Positions 1 to 7,279 of a stretch of 17,661 nucleotides of DNA are shown in pieces. The stretch spans positions 1 through 17,661 of the forward strand of contig JAHFVB010000025.1 in the NCBI GenBank assembly GCA_023264755.1. The letters run 5' to 3'. The position numbers were made by a program, and so were the translations under genes. This stretch comes from Mycobacterium sp. Lineage in GTDB: Bacteria; Actinomycetota; Actinomycetes; Mycobacteriales; Mycobacteriaceae. The notes under the pieces were generated by a model, which worked only from the letters and a program-made list of their open reading frames with translations, was not told the DNA's origin and ran no database searches. Each line of letters opens with the position of its first letter. Within the stretch, counting starts at the first letter, position 1.

Positions 1-587
1 TGGGTGTGGGCTACCTGCGGAAGGAATTCGCCGCACTCGGCGTGGACTACGAGGAACGGGCGGCGTTGTTCGACGAGGCCTTGGAGGTCATCGACGCCAT
101 CTGGACCGGCGACGACGTGTCCTACGAAGGCCGGCACTTCACCGCCACCGGCATCACGGCGCATCCGCGACCGGTCAGCAGCCCGCGGCCGCCGATCTGG
201 ATCGGCGGCAACACCGGTGCGGCCCGCCAGCGTGTCGTCGACCACGGCGAGGGGTGGTGCCCGTTCGCCGCGCCCAAGGCGCTGGCGCAAACCGCCAAGA
301 CGGCCGAACTGGATTCGTTGGCGGCGCTGGCCGCCGCGGTCGGCGACTTGCGCCGTCGGTGCGATGCGGCGGGCCGCGATTGGTCGACGCTCGACATCGC
401 CTTCACCAACTCCGAAGGTGGCCACCCTGGGCAGGACGACTTCAATGCCGAGGCGTACCTCGGCGGCCTGAAAGCGCTTGAGGCGGTTGGCATCACCTGG
501 GTGCACGTGCACGTTCCCGGCGACAGCGTCGAGCACGCGGCCGAGGTGATCGAGCGTTTCCGTCGAGAGGTCATCGACGTGAGTTGA
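1..587 (+). CDS. F420-dependent LLM-class oxidoreductase, 3' part
   Basis: This is the C-terminal part of a luciferase-like (LLM class) flavin/F420-dependent oxidoreductase; the reading frame enters from the left edge (frame beginning at base 3), so the true start lies outside the window. About 194 residues are visible. The opening GVGYLRKEF, the block SSPRPPIWIGGN followed by AARQRVVDHGEGWCPF, and the final helix carrying HAAEVIERF are characteristic of the mycobacterial TIGR03619-type subfamily, which folds as a TIM barrel and usually uses cofactor F420 for hydride transfer in the cytoplasm. The substrate cannot be told from the sequence. The TGA stop at 585-587 lies 19 bases before the next gene, so the two may be cotranscribed. 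The family is confident; F420 rather than FMN use is inferred from the subfamily. Confidence 0.88.
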   Translation, partial: GVGYLRKEFAALGVDYEERAALFDEALEVIDAIWTGDDVSYEGRHFTATGITAHPRPVSSPRPPIWIGGNTGAARQRVVDHGEGWCPFAAPKALAQTAKTAELDSLAALAAAVGDLRRRCDAAGRDWSTLDIAFTNSEGGHPGQDDFNAEAYLGGLKALEAVGITWVHVHVPGDSVEHAAEVIERFRREVIDVS

Positions 588-606
588 GGGGGCTACGCTC
601 GACCTC

Positions 607-792
607 ATGCGCATCGTCATCATGGCCATCGGCATCGTGCTCGCACTGTTCGGTCTCATTTGGGCGCTGCAGGGGTTCGGCGTTCACATCGGTGACGGAT
701 TCATGGTCGGCAATCCGACGTGGGCCGTCATCGGCCCGATCACCGTGCTGGTCGGGATCGGCATCGCCGTCTACGGAGCCCGAAGGCGGTAG
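607..792 (+). CDS. Small two-helix membrane protein
   Basis: This 61-residue protein has two hydrophobic segments, about residues 3-23 (IVIMAIGIVLALFGLIWAL) and 39-57 (WAVIGPITVLVGIGIAVYG), separated by a short polar loop containing GVHIGDGF and PT, and it ends in a basic ARRR tail. That pattern predicts a hairpin integral membrane protein with its C-terminus in the cytoplasm. No enzymatic motif is visible and I do not recognise a named family. It begins 19 bases after the upstream oxidoreductase gene and is followed by a hairpin, so it may be the last gene of that transcript. A purine-rich GAGGGGG lies about 13 bases before the ATG, further than is ideal for ribosome binding. Function unknown. 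Confidence 0.7.
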   Translation: MRIVIMAIGIVLALFGLIWALQGFGVHIGDGFMVGNPTWAVIGPITVLVGIGIAVYGARRR

Positions 793-795
793 GGG

Positions 796-820
796 CGGTC
801 GGAACGTTAGCGTTCGACCG
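796..820 (+). terminator. Hairpin after the small membrane protein gene
   Basis: The arms CGGTCG (796-801) plus AACG (803-806) pair with CGTT (811-814) plus CGACCG (815-820), leaving one bulged G at 802 and a TTAG loop. It begins 4 bases after the stop codon and lies before the FGGY-kinase operon. There is no T-tract, which is common for proposed mycobacterial intrinsic terminators. A role as terminator is inferred; it could instead be an operator for the downstream operon. Confidence 0.45.
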
Positions 821-886
821 CAACGCCTCGAAGTTGCCTCGTAGCACCGACGTCGACCACGGGGCCGACTGGAAGAATCCTGCGAC

Positions 887-2335
887 ATGACAGTGCTCGC
901 CATCGATCAGGGCACGTCGGGCACCAAGGCCGTCGTCGTCGACCCCGACATCGGCGTGTGCGCAGTGGCCGAAGTCTCGATGCACCCGCGTTACCTGGAC
1001 GGCGGCGGGGTCGAGCAGGATCCCGGCGAGCTACTCGACTCGGTGCTCGACGCCGGCCGGGCGGCGGTCGCGAAGGCAGGCCGTCGGATCGATGCCGTAT
1101 CGCTGGCCAACCAGGGCGAGACCGTCCTGGCCTGGGATCCGGTCGGCGGGGCACCGCTCACGCAGGCGATCGGCTGGCAGGATCGCCGCGCCGAATCGGT
1201 CTGCGCCGCCCTCTCGGAGCACGCGGAGCTGTTCGCCGCCGAGACGGGCTTGGTGCTCGACCCGTACTTCTCGGCGCCCAAGATGGCCTGGCTGCGGCGC
1301 CACCGCGAACCCGGCGGTGTCGTCACCACCTCGGACACCTGGCTGTTGCATCACCTGACGGGGGAGTTCGTCACGGACGCCACCACCGCCAGCCGATCGC
1401 TGGTGCTCAGCCTCGGCGCCGATGAATGGAATCGAGAGTTGTTGGGGCTGTTCGGACTCGAGGGTGAGCGCATGCCGCGCATCGTCGCCAACGACACCGT
1501 CATCGGGTCGACGTCGGCGTTCGGACCGGAGCTCCCGGTCGGCGGGGTGATCGTCGACCAACAGGCCGCGCTGCTGGCCGAGGCCTGCTTCGATGCGGGC
1601 ATGGCCAAGTGCACCTTCGGCACCGGGGCCTTCCTGCTGATGAACACCGGCGCCGCCGCGGTGCGCTCCACCTCCGGCTTGACGACGTCGACGGCCTGGC
1701 GGGTGGCCGGCGGGGATGCCTACTGCGTCGACGGGCAGGTCTATACCGCCGCGGCGGCGGTGGGCTGGTTGAGCTCACTGGGCATCATCTCCGGAGCCGA
1801 GGAGCTAGATGCCGTGGCCGCCCAGGACAGCAACGGCGTGCTGTGCGTGCCCGCGCTGGCCGGGTTGGCCGCACCGTGGTGGCAATCCAGTGCCACCGCA
1901 ACGATTTCGGGGCTGACCCTGTCGAGCGGACGGGAACATCTGGTGCTCGCGATGTTGCAGGGCATTGCCGCGCAGCTCGGCGAACTGGTGGCGGCCATTC
2001 AGGCCGACGCGAACACCGCGAACACCACGAACACCCAGCTCAGCCGGCTTCGGGTCGACGGTGGGCTGACCCAGTCGACGGTGCTGATGCAGGCCGTCGC
2101 GGACGTGCTCCAGGTGCCGGTCGACGTGTACCCGTCGCCACACGCGACGGCGCTGGGCGCCGCGGCGCTGGCCGACCTGAGCGTCAATCCCGGCAAGGGT
2201 CTGCGCGGAGTGGTCGCACCATGGACCCCGGCATCGACCTACGAGCCTCGCTGGACCGCCGACCGGGCAGCCGAATTCCGTTCGGCCTGGCGCACACTGG
2301 CGGCCACCACCTATCCGTCCGGCCAGCCGTCATGA
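887..2335 (+). CDS. FGGY-family sugar/polyol kinase, glycerol-kinase-like
   Basis: A 482-residue ATP-dependent kinase of the FGGY family, closest in appearance to glycerol kinase. Visible motifs are the N-terminal phosphate-binding loop DQGTSGTK (7-14), NQGETVLAWD (75-84), GWQDRR (96-101), YFSAPK (127-132), VDQQAAL (223-229), the second-domain loop KCTFGTGAFLLMNTG (241-255) and VDGGLTQSTVLMQ (390-402). Against E. coli GlpK, the glycerol contacts Glu84, Tyr135, Asp245 and Phe270 appear kept as Glu79, Tyr127, Asp224 and Phe249, but Arg83 is replaced by Gly78. The length is slightly short of the usual ~500. A GGAAG lies about 11 bases before the ATG. Its stop overlaps the next gene's ATG (ATGA), so the product likely works with the two following oxidoreductases. 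The substrate may be glycerol or a related polyol. A low-complexity NTANTTNT stretch at 376-383 is encoded by a tandem DNA repeat. Confidence 0.87.
   Translation: MTVLAIDQGTSGTKAVVVDPDIGVCAVAEVSMHPRYLDGGGVEQDPGELLDSVLDAGRAAVAKAGRRIDAVSLANQGETVLAWDPVGGAPLTQAIGWQDRRAESVCAALSEHAELFAAETGLVLDPYFSAPKMAWLRRHREPGGVVTTSDTWLLHHLTGEFVTDATTASRSLVLSLGADEWNRELLGLFGLEGERMPRIVANDTVIGSTSAFGPELPVGGVIVDQQAALLAEACFDAGMAKCTFGTGAFLLMNTGAAAVRSTSGLTTSTAWRVAGGDAYCVDGQVYTAAAAVGWLSSLGIISGAEELDAVAAQDSNGVLCVPALAGLAAPWWQSSATATISGLTLSSGREHLVLAMLQGIAAQLGELVAAIQADANTANTTNTQLSRLRVDGGLTQSTVLMQAVADVLQVPVDVYPSPHATALGAAALADLSVNPGKGLRGVVAPWTPASTYEPRWTADRAAEFRSAWRTLAATTYPSGQPS
2010..2036 (+). repeat. Three-copy 9-bp tandem repeat within the kinase gene
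   Basis: Three consecutive copies of a 9-base unit, CGAACACC followed by G, A or C. They are in frame and encode the Asn-Thr-rich stretch at residues 376-383 of the kinase, just before a conserved glycine-rich motif. Being a multiple of three, the tract could change copy number without breaking the frame. Confidence 0.8.
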
Positions 2336-3738
2336 CCGAGCCGAGCTACGACGTCGCCGTCATCGGCGCGGGCATCGTCGGGTCGGCGATCGCCCGCGAG
2401 CTCGCCGGATACGAGCTGTCGGTCGTGCTGCTCGAGGGCCGCGACGACGTCGGCGACGGCACCAGCAAGGCCAACACCGCGATCCTGCACACCGGCTTCG
2501 ACGCCACCCCCGGCACCCTCGAATCGACCTTGGTGAGCCGGGGCCACGGGTTGCTCTCCGCGTTCGCGGCGCAGACCGGCATTCCCGTCGAACGTACCGG
2601 CGCAGTGCTGGTCGCCTGGGAGCCCGAACAACTCGAAGCGCTGCCCGGGTTGAAGGACAAGGCCACCGCCAATGGCTATCACGCCTGCGAAATCGTCGAT
2701 GCCGCAACGGTCTATGCGATGGTTCCCGACCTGGGTGCGGGTGCCCTGGGTGGGCTGACGGTGCCCGACGAGTCGATCATCTGCACCTGGACGGTCAACC
2801 TGGCATTGGCCACCGATGCGGTCAATCGCGGCGCAGTGCTGTCGACCCGGCATCGGGTGGAGCGGGTGGACGTCGGTGTCGAGCTGACCACCGTGCACAC
2901 GTCGGCCGGACCGGTCACGGCGCGGTGGGTGGTCAACGCGGCCGGGCTTGGTGCCGACACCGTCGACGCCATGTTCGGCCATGCTCGGTTCACCGTCACC
3001 CCGCGCCGCGGAGAGCTGATCGTCTACGACAAGCTGGCCCGGCCGTTGGTCGACGTGATCGTGTTGCCCGTACCGACCGCCCGTGGCAAGGGCGTCCTGA
3101 TCAGTCCCACGATCTACGGAAACGTGATGCTGGGCCCCACGTCGGAGAACATCGAGGACCGCGCGGCGACCGCGACGACGCAGGCCGGCCTGGACTTCCT
3201 GCTCGCGAAGGGGCGCGCCCTGATGCCGCGGCTGCTCGAGGAGGAGATCACCGCGACCTACACCGGGCTGCGCGCGGCCATCGATTCCGGTGACTATCTC
3301 ATCGAAACCGAGGCGGCCCAACGCTATCTGCTGGTCGGCGGGATACGGTCGACCGGGCTGACGGCCGGGCTGGCCATCGCCGAGTACGCCGCCGCGCGGC
3401 TTCGCGATGGGGGCCTGAGCCTGACGCCGAAGGCCGAACTGCCCCCCGCCCCCCGAATGCCGAACCTCGGCGAGGCAAGCCTGCGTCCGTATCAGGACGC
3501 CGCCAAGATCGCCGAGGATCCCGAATACGGAGCCATCGTGTGCTTCTGCGAACGCGTGACCGCAGGCGAACTGCGCGACGCCTACCGCTCGGTCATCCCG
3601 CCGGCGGGGCTCGACGGACTGCGCCGACGCACCCGCGTCATGAATGGCCGTTGCCAGGGCTTCTTCTGCGGTGCGGAGGTCCAACGGTTCGTCGATGGCG
3701 CGCCCAGGCCTGCGTCTGCTCGGGATGCCCGCCGGTGA
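2332..3738 (+). CDS. GlpA-like FAD oxidoreductase with BFD [2Fe-2S] domain
   Basis: A 468-residue FAD-dependent dehydrogenase of the DAO/GlpA type. Residues 5-35 form an FAD Rossmann fold with GAGIVG at 12-17 and an acidic LLEG end; NTAILHTGFDATPGTLES (48-65) is typical of the GlpA-like/2-hydroxyacid group; VVNAAGLGAD (200-209) and GGIRSTGLTAGLAIAEY (336-352) line the flavin in this fold. The C-terminal part has a BFD-like [2Fe-2S] site, CFC (Cys404, Cys406) and GRCQGFFCG (Cys441, Cys446), as in GlpA of the anaerobic glycerol-3-phosphate dehydrogenase. Expected role: oxidising glycerol-3-phosphate or a related product of the upstream kinase. The ATG at 2332 overlaps the kinase stop; its own TGA overlaps the next gene's GTG. 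No GlpC-like membrane subunit is visible, so the electron acceptor is unknown. The 5' extension of the frame into the kinase gene is not used. Confidence 0.87.
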   Translation: MTEPSYDVAVIGAGIVGSAIARELAGYELSVVLLEGRDDVGDGTSKANTAILHTGFDATPGTLESTLVSRGHGLLSAFAAQTGIPVERTGAVLVAWEPEQLEALPGLKDKATANGYHACEIVDAATVYAMVPDLGAGALGGLTVPDESIICTWTVNLALATDAVNRGAVLSTRHRVERVDVGVELTTVHTSAGPVTARWVVNAAGLGADTVDAMFGHARFTVTPRRGELIVYDKLARPLVDVIVLPVPTARGKGVLISPTIYGNVMLGPTSENIEDRAATATTQAGLDFLLAKGRALMPRLLEEEITATYTGLRAAIDSGDYLIETEAAQRYLLVGGIRSTGLTAGLAIAEYAAARLRDGGLSLTPKAELPPAPRMPNLGEASLRPYQDAAKIAEDPEYGAIVCFCERVTAGELRDAYRSVIPPAGLDGLRRRTRVMNGRCQGFFCGAEVQRFVDGAPRPASARDARR

Positions 3739-4979
3739 ACTCGCTATCGGCCGACGTCGCCGTCATCGGGGGAGGCCCCGCCGGGCTCACTGCTGCGGCC
3801 GCCCTGGCCGCCCGGGGCGGTGCCAAAGTGATCGTGTTGGAACGGGAAGCGGCCGCGGGCGGAATACCGCGGCAAAGCGCCCACCTCGGATACGGCATCC
3901 GCGACACGATGAGGTTCAGTTCGGGGCCCAGCTATGCCCGCAGACTCGTCGACCGGGCGCTGTCCGCCGGCGTGGACATCCGGACCGGCGCCATGGTCAC
4001 CGGCTGGTCGGACGGCCTGGGCCTGGAGATCACCTCCCCGCAGGGACGTAAGCGCGTCGAGGCCCGCGCGGTCATCTTGGCCACCGGGGCCCGCGAACGC
4101 CCCCGCTCAGCGAGGCTGATTCCGGGGGACCGTTGCACGGGTGTCTACACCACCGGGCAGCTGCAGAACCTGGTTCACCTGCAGCACCGGCAGGTCGGGC
4201 GACGCGCCGTGGTGGTCGGTGCCGAATTAGTCAGCTACTCAGCCGTTTTGACGCTCAAGCACGCCGGCTGCGACACCGCGGTGATGACCACCACCCACGG
4301 CTCGCCCGAGTCCTATGCGGTGTTCAACGTGATTGCCCGATCGCCACTGCTGGGGGTGGAGGTGGCCACCCGCACCAGGGTGGTCCGCATCATCGGCAAG
4401 CCGGCGCTGCGGGCCGTCGAGCTCGAGCACGTCGACACCGGTGCGCGTCGCATCGTCGAGTGCGACACGCTCGTCTTGACGGGTGACTGGGTGCCCGACC
4501 ACGAGCTCGCGCGTACCGCTGGACTGATCATGGATCCCGGCACCCGCGGGCCGCTGGTCGATACGGCCTTGCGTACCAGTCATTCTGGCGTCTTCGCCGC
4601 GGGAAACCTGCTGCACCCCGTCGACACGGCCGACGTCGCCGCGCTCGACGGCAGGCACGTGGCCGACTCCGTGCGCGCCCATCTGCGAGGCGAGTCAGCA
4701 CCCGGGGAAGGCCTCCGGCTGCTCGCCGAGGCACCGCTGCGCTGGATCTCCCCGGGACTCCTGCGCCCCGGCGACGCTGCCCCGGCCCGCCACCGACTGC
4801 TGGCGTGGACCGACGTGCTGGTTCGCGTCCCCAGGGTCGTCGTGCGGCAAGGCGGGCGGACGGTGTGTCGCCGGACGGTGCCGTGGTCGGCGTCGCCCGG
4901 ACGGGTATTCCGCATTCCGGCAGGCCTTCTCGACGGGATCGACCCGTGGGGCGGTCCGGTGACGGTGGGGTTGGACTAA
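3735..4979 (+). CDS. FAD/NAD(P)-dependent oxidoreductase, GlpA partner
   Basis: A 414-residue two-dinucleotide-binding flavoprotein. The N-terminal FAD site GGGPAG is at 12-17, followed by the variable loop REAAAGGIPRQS (37-48); ATGARERPRS (116-125) is the usual ATG motif; a second Rossmann strand reads VVVGAELVSYSA (159-170), where the usual GxGxxG has become GAExxS; GVFAAGNLLH (285-294) is the C-terminal flavin motif. There is no CxxC redox pair, so it is not a thioredoxin-reductase-type enzyme. Proteins like this (opine oxidase/HcnB-type) sit beside GlpA-like proteins in glycerol-3-phosphate dehydrogenase operons and probably pass electrons to NAD(P) or another carrier. The GTG start at 3735 was chosen because it overlaps the upstream TGA and lies six residues before the Rossmann strand. 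The last ~80 residues form a separate Arg/Pro-rich domain that I do not recognise. Confidence 0.82.
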   Translation: MNSLSADVAVIGGGPAGLTAAAALAARGGAKVIVLEREAAAGGIPRQSAHLGYGIRDTMRFSSGPSYARRLVDRALSAGVDIRTGAMVTGWSDGLGLEITSPQGRKRVEARAVILATGARERPRSARLIPGDRCTGVYTTGQLQNLVHLQHRQVGRRAVVVGAELVSYSAVLTLKHAGCDTAVMTTTHGSPESYAVFNVIARSPLLGVEVATRTRVVRIIGKPALRAVELEHVDTGARRIVECDTLVLTGDWVPDHELARTAGLIMDPGTRGPLVDTALRTSHSGVFAAGNLLHPVDTADVAALDGRHVADSVRAHLRGESAPGEGLRLLAEAPLRWISPGLLRPGDAAPARHRLLAWTDVLVRVPRVVVRQGGRTVCRRTVPWSASPGRVFRIPAGLLDGIDPWGGPVTVGLD

Positions 4980-5084
4980 GTCAGGGCTCAGGGGTCGCCC
5001 GAGGGCTCCAAGGATCCGCCAAGACCCTCGCGGAAACTTACGAAGAGTCAGAGCACGCTCCAACCACGGGATCGGAGACAGTCG

Positions 5085-5465
5085 ATGGGATTCTTCAACA
5101 AGGCGAAGGAAGCCGCTCAGCAGGCGTGGGCGCAGCAGGCCGGACCAACGCAGGGCGACGGGGCGGTCCACGTTCGCGGCGCCGGGCCGATCGACCCCGC
5201 GGTGCTCGGCGGTCCGTCGACCCGCTCGGTGGCGGCCGACGATCCGATCTGGGCGCCCATCAACGGGATTTCGCTGCAGAACTACGCCGAGCTGGCCCGG
5301 GACGCTCAGGCCCGCGGAGTCACCGACGAAGCGGGCATGATCAGCTTGGCGCAGGAGCGCGGGTGGTCGCCGGCGGACACGAAGGCGGCACTCGACGGCT
5401 GGGTGCAGCGAATGGGCCAGTCGATGGCCGTCGGACAGCAGTTTCGCAAGTATCTCGGCTACTGA
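5085..5465 (+). CDS. Small helical actinobacterial protein, unknown function
   Basis: A 126-residue soluble protein without signal peptide or membrane segment. It begins with an amphipathic helix (MGFFNKAKEAAQQAWAQQ), passes through a Gly/Pro-rich linker (about 20-50), then has a probable folded domain (52-126) with DDPIWAPINGISLQNYAELA, a middle ISLAQERGWSP and an aromatic, basic end QFRKYLGY. The regular helix spacing and codon bias support coding. I do not recognise a named family. GGAG at about 5071-5074 could bind the ribosome 10 bases before the ATG. It stands alone, 105 bases after the oxidoreductase operon, and converges with the mini-HTH gene. Confidence 0.72.
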   Translation: MGFFNKAKEAAQQAWAQQAGPTQGDGAVHVRGAGPIDPAVLGGPSTRSVAADDPIWAPINGISLQNYAELARDAQARGVTDEAGMISLAQERGWSPADTKAALDGWVQRMGQSMAVGQQFRKYLGY

Positions 5466-5520
5466 CGAGGATCGATCCCCAGCCGCGGTGCCGTGTGGAG
5501 GCCCACCGCGACGCGCAGAG

Positions 5521-5778
5521 TCACGCTGCGGTGGCGGGACGCTCGCGCGGGTGCCTGCGGTAGCGCTGATATGCGCAGCCGCGTGCGATCCCCAGCGCCG
5601 AGCCGATCGGGCCCCACTGGACGCCGTGTTCGCGGGCCCGGTCGACTGCGGCCCGCAACTGCAGTTCGGCGCGAGATACCGAAGCTTGGGAACTGGTGAG
5701 TTTCGCTGCCCGCACACTCGCGTCAGCGGCGGCGATTTCGGCCAGCGCCTTCATCTGTTCGTCGCGGTTGTCTTCCAT
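5521..5778 (-). CDS. Mini helix-turn-helix protein
   Basis: An 85-residue protein whose C-terminal half, LRAAVDRAREHGVQWGPIGSA and then LGIARGCAYQRY, matches the small actinobacterial HTH pattern (W-x-x-I-G-x-A-L-G-x-x-R-x-x-A-Y-x-R), in which the turn sits around residues 60-66 and the recognition helix around 66-73. The N-terminal half (1-48) is predicted helical and may mediate pairing. It probably binds DNA or is a fragment-sized relative of regulators that do. The ATG at 5778 was preferred to an upstream in-frame ATG at 5880 because a GGGGGG run lies 8-9 bases before it and the longer N-terminus has no recognisable fold. About 150 bases separate it from the next gene on the same strand. 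Its target is unknown. Confidence 0.66.
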   Translation of the reverse strand: MEDNRDEQMKALAEIAAADASVRAAKLTSSQASVSRAELQLRAAVDRAREHGVQWGPIGSALGIARGCAYQRYRRHPRERPATAA

Positions 5779-5929
5779 GTCGTCGCCCCCCGAATCGTGT
5801 CCATCCAGTGTGTGCCGTTTCTGCAACGTTGTCCAGATGCAAAAGCGCAAATCAAGTACCCTCCAGCCCCGATTCAGCAACGGTCATTCGGTCGCTTGAA
5901 TTGCGCGCTGGACTGCGAATCGCCGTACG

Positions 5930-6121
5930 TCAGGTAGCGCCACCGCTGCCGGAGTAGAAGTTCGGCCGCTCCTCGGGCACGCTCCCGGCGGCCCGCCAGG
6001 CCGCCAAGCGGCGTTCCATCATCACGCGCTCCTTGCGGTTGATCCGCGCCATCACCGCGATCGCTACTGCGATCAAGGCGCTGCCCCCACCGGCCAGGCT
6101 GACTTCTTGCACCCCATTCAT
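5930..6121 (-). CDS. Small single-span membrane protein
   Basis: A 63-residue protein with one hydrophobic segment (about 8-24, LAGGGSALIAVAIAVMA), followed by a basic stretch RINRKERVMMERRLAAWRAAG and a polar tail ending SGSGGAT. The positive-inside rule puts the long C-terminal helix in the cytoplasm. No catalytic motif or known family is recognised. The ATG has only a weak purine-rich sequence upstream (GGGG is not placed ideally). Coding is supported by the membrane-helix/basic-helix layout rather than by homology, so the call is moderate. Confidence 0.5.
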   Translation of the reverse strand: MNGVQEVSLAGGGSALIAVAIAVMARINRKERVMMERRLAAWRAAGSVPEERPNFYSGSGGAT

Positions 6122-6208
6122 GCGGGGAGCGTAGACGCGCCGGCGACGGCATCATCGAGTACCCGACTACGCGAAAATCAAGGTGGGGTGGCCGCCTCGG
6201 TCGCGGTG

Positions 6209-7051
6209 CTACGGCAACTCGAGGTGTCCCCAGACCCAACCGTGTCCGGTAGGCACGGAGTCGCCGGAAACCTCACACCACGAGTTCGGCGCGCAACTTC
6301 CCGCGAGGTTGACGCTCTTGCCGGCCCGGAGCACCCCGACGACGTGCCCGGTGCCGTCGGGCTCGTTCTTCGCGTTGTATACATCCACGTCGGCCGCGAC
6401 GGTCGCGGTTGCGCTGGGCAGCACTCCGGGCCCCGACGCGACGACGTTGCGTTCCGGAATCGAGTCGCTCCCGGGTACTCGGCCGAGCGTTCTGCCGTCG
6501 GATGCGTCCTCGACCGGTTGTTTGCCGAGTGTCAGAGTTGGTGCGCAGGTGAAGTCCGAGAATGCGGAGCGCCAGGTGTTGGAGGCGCCGGTGTTGTTGA
6601 CGGTGGTACCGCTCGCGCTGCCGTCATCGTTGACCTGACCCGTGTACACGTTGGTGAACTGGTTCTCCCACCTCACCTTGAAACCGATGGCGCGGCCCTT
6701 GAGCCCACCACTGGCGACTCCACGTACGGGAATTGCTGCTGGGTTTGGGTCACCGCCGGTAAGCAACGATTCGCCGACCAACGGCGGCGCAAAGGGCTTT
6801 ACGTACATGGCTTCCCGGACGTCGTTGCCAACCGTTCGTAGATAGACGTGGATGCCGTTGTTTTGCACCAGTTCGACGTTGAACTTGAAGTCGTCGACGG
6901 GCGGGGCCCCGGCCGGCGCGGTTGGAAAGACATAGAAGTCGCAACCGGCCGCCTGTGCCGCAGGTGCGAGCGGTGGGAGACACGTTGCGCCGATGGCGGT
7001 CACCGCGGCGAACAACGCCAGCCTCGACTTCGATGAGCTCGTCCTTGACAT
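6209..7051 (-). CDS. Secreted protein with C-terminal SH3-like domain
   Basis: A 280-residue exported protein. A signal peptide covers residues 1-35: basic start, hydrophobic LALFAAVTAIGATCLPPLAP, cleavage probably near AAQAA/GCDF. The mature N-terminal part (36-170) is rich in beta-type residues with GCDFYVFPTAP and FKVRWENQFTNVYTGQVNDD and contains Cys residues that may pair outside the cell; I do not recognise its family. Residues about 215-280, with VDVYNAKNEPDGTGHVVGVL, SWCEVSGDSVPTGHGWVWGHLEL, resemble a bacterial SH3 (SH3b/SH3_3) domain, commonly found in cell-wall-associated proteins. A strong GGAGG lies 6 bases before the ATG. It has no close operon partner; a probable regulatory region of about 230 bases separates it from the upstream gene. 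A cell-envelope role is inferred. Confidence 0.82.
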   Translation of the reverse strand: MSRTSSSKSRLALFAAVTAIGATCLPPLAPAAQAAGCDFYVFPTAPAGAPPVDDFKFNVELVQNNGIHVYLRTVGNDVREAMYVKPFAPPLVGESLLTGGDPNPAAIPVRGVASGGLKGRAIGFKVRWENQFTNVYTGQVNDDGSASGTTVNNTGASNTWRSAFSDFTCAPTLTLGKQPVEDASDGRTLGRVPGSDSIPERNVVASGPGVLPSATATVAADVDVYNAKNEPDGTGHVVGVLRAGKSVNLAGSCAPNSWCEVSGDSVPTGHGWVWGHLELP

Positions 7052-7156
7052 TTCGTTCCTCCGTCGACTGTCACGGCGGAACGATGGTCACCAAGTCGGG
7101 TCGAGTTCCGCGGTTCGAAGCATCGTCGCGGTCGGGCAGGAACGATTGCGTAGCGC

Positions 7157-7185
7157 ACTACTTCATCGCGCGGGACGACTTCATC
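7157..7185 (-). repeat. Direct repeat upstream of the secreted SH3 gene
   Basis: Two 11-base copies, ACTACTTCATC (7157-7167) and ACGACTTCATC (7175-7185), differ at one base and are offset by 18. They lie 106-134 bases upstream of the minus-strand SH3-protein gene. A regulator site is possible, but nothing else supports it. Confidence 0.4.
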
Positions 7186-7279
7186 ACATTTGGGCAGCAG
7201 CGCCGTGCGCCGTGCTCGAGCGCGCCCACCGCAGCCAGCGAGGTCGACGGCCCCCGGCTCGGCATGCGGCCAGTCGGCC

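Noticed and set aside
2311..3684. A 457-codon open frame on the minus strand
   Set aside because: It lies entirely opposite the clear GlpA-like gene, shows no domain, and is the usual antisense shadow of GC-rich coding DNA.
5000..5030. CGAGGG/CCCTCG inverted repeat after the oxidoreductase operon as a terminator
   Set aside because: Only 6 bp of stem with a 19-base loop; too weak to call.
4695..5717. A 340-codon minus-strand frame
   Set aside because: Arg/Pro-rich without motifs; it crosses parts of three better-supported genes.
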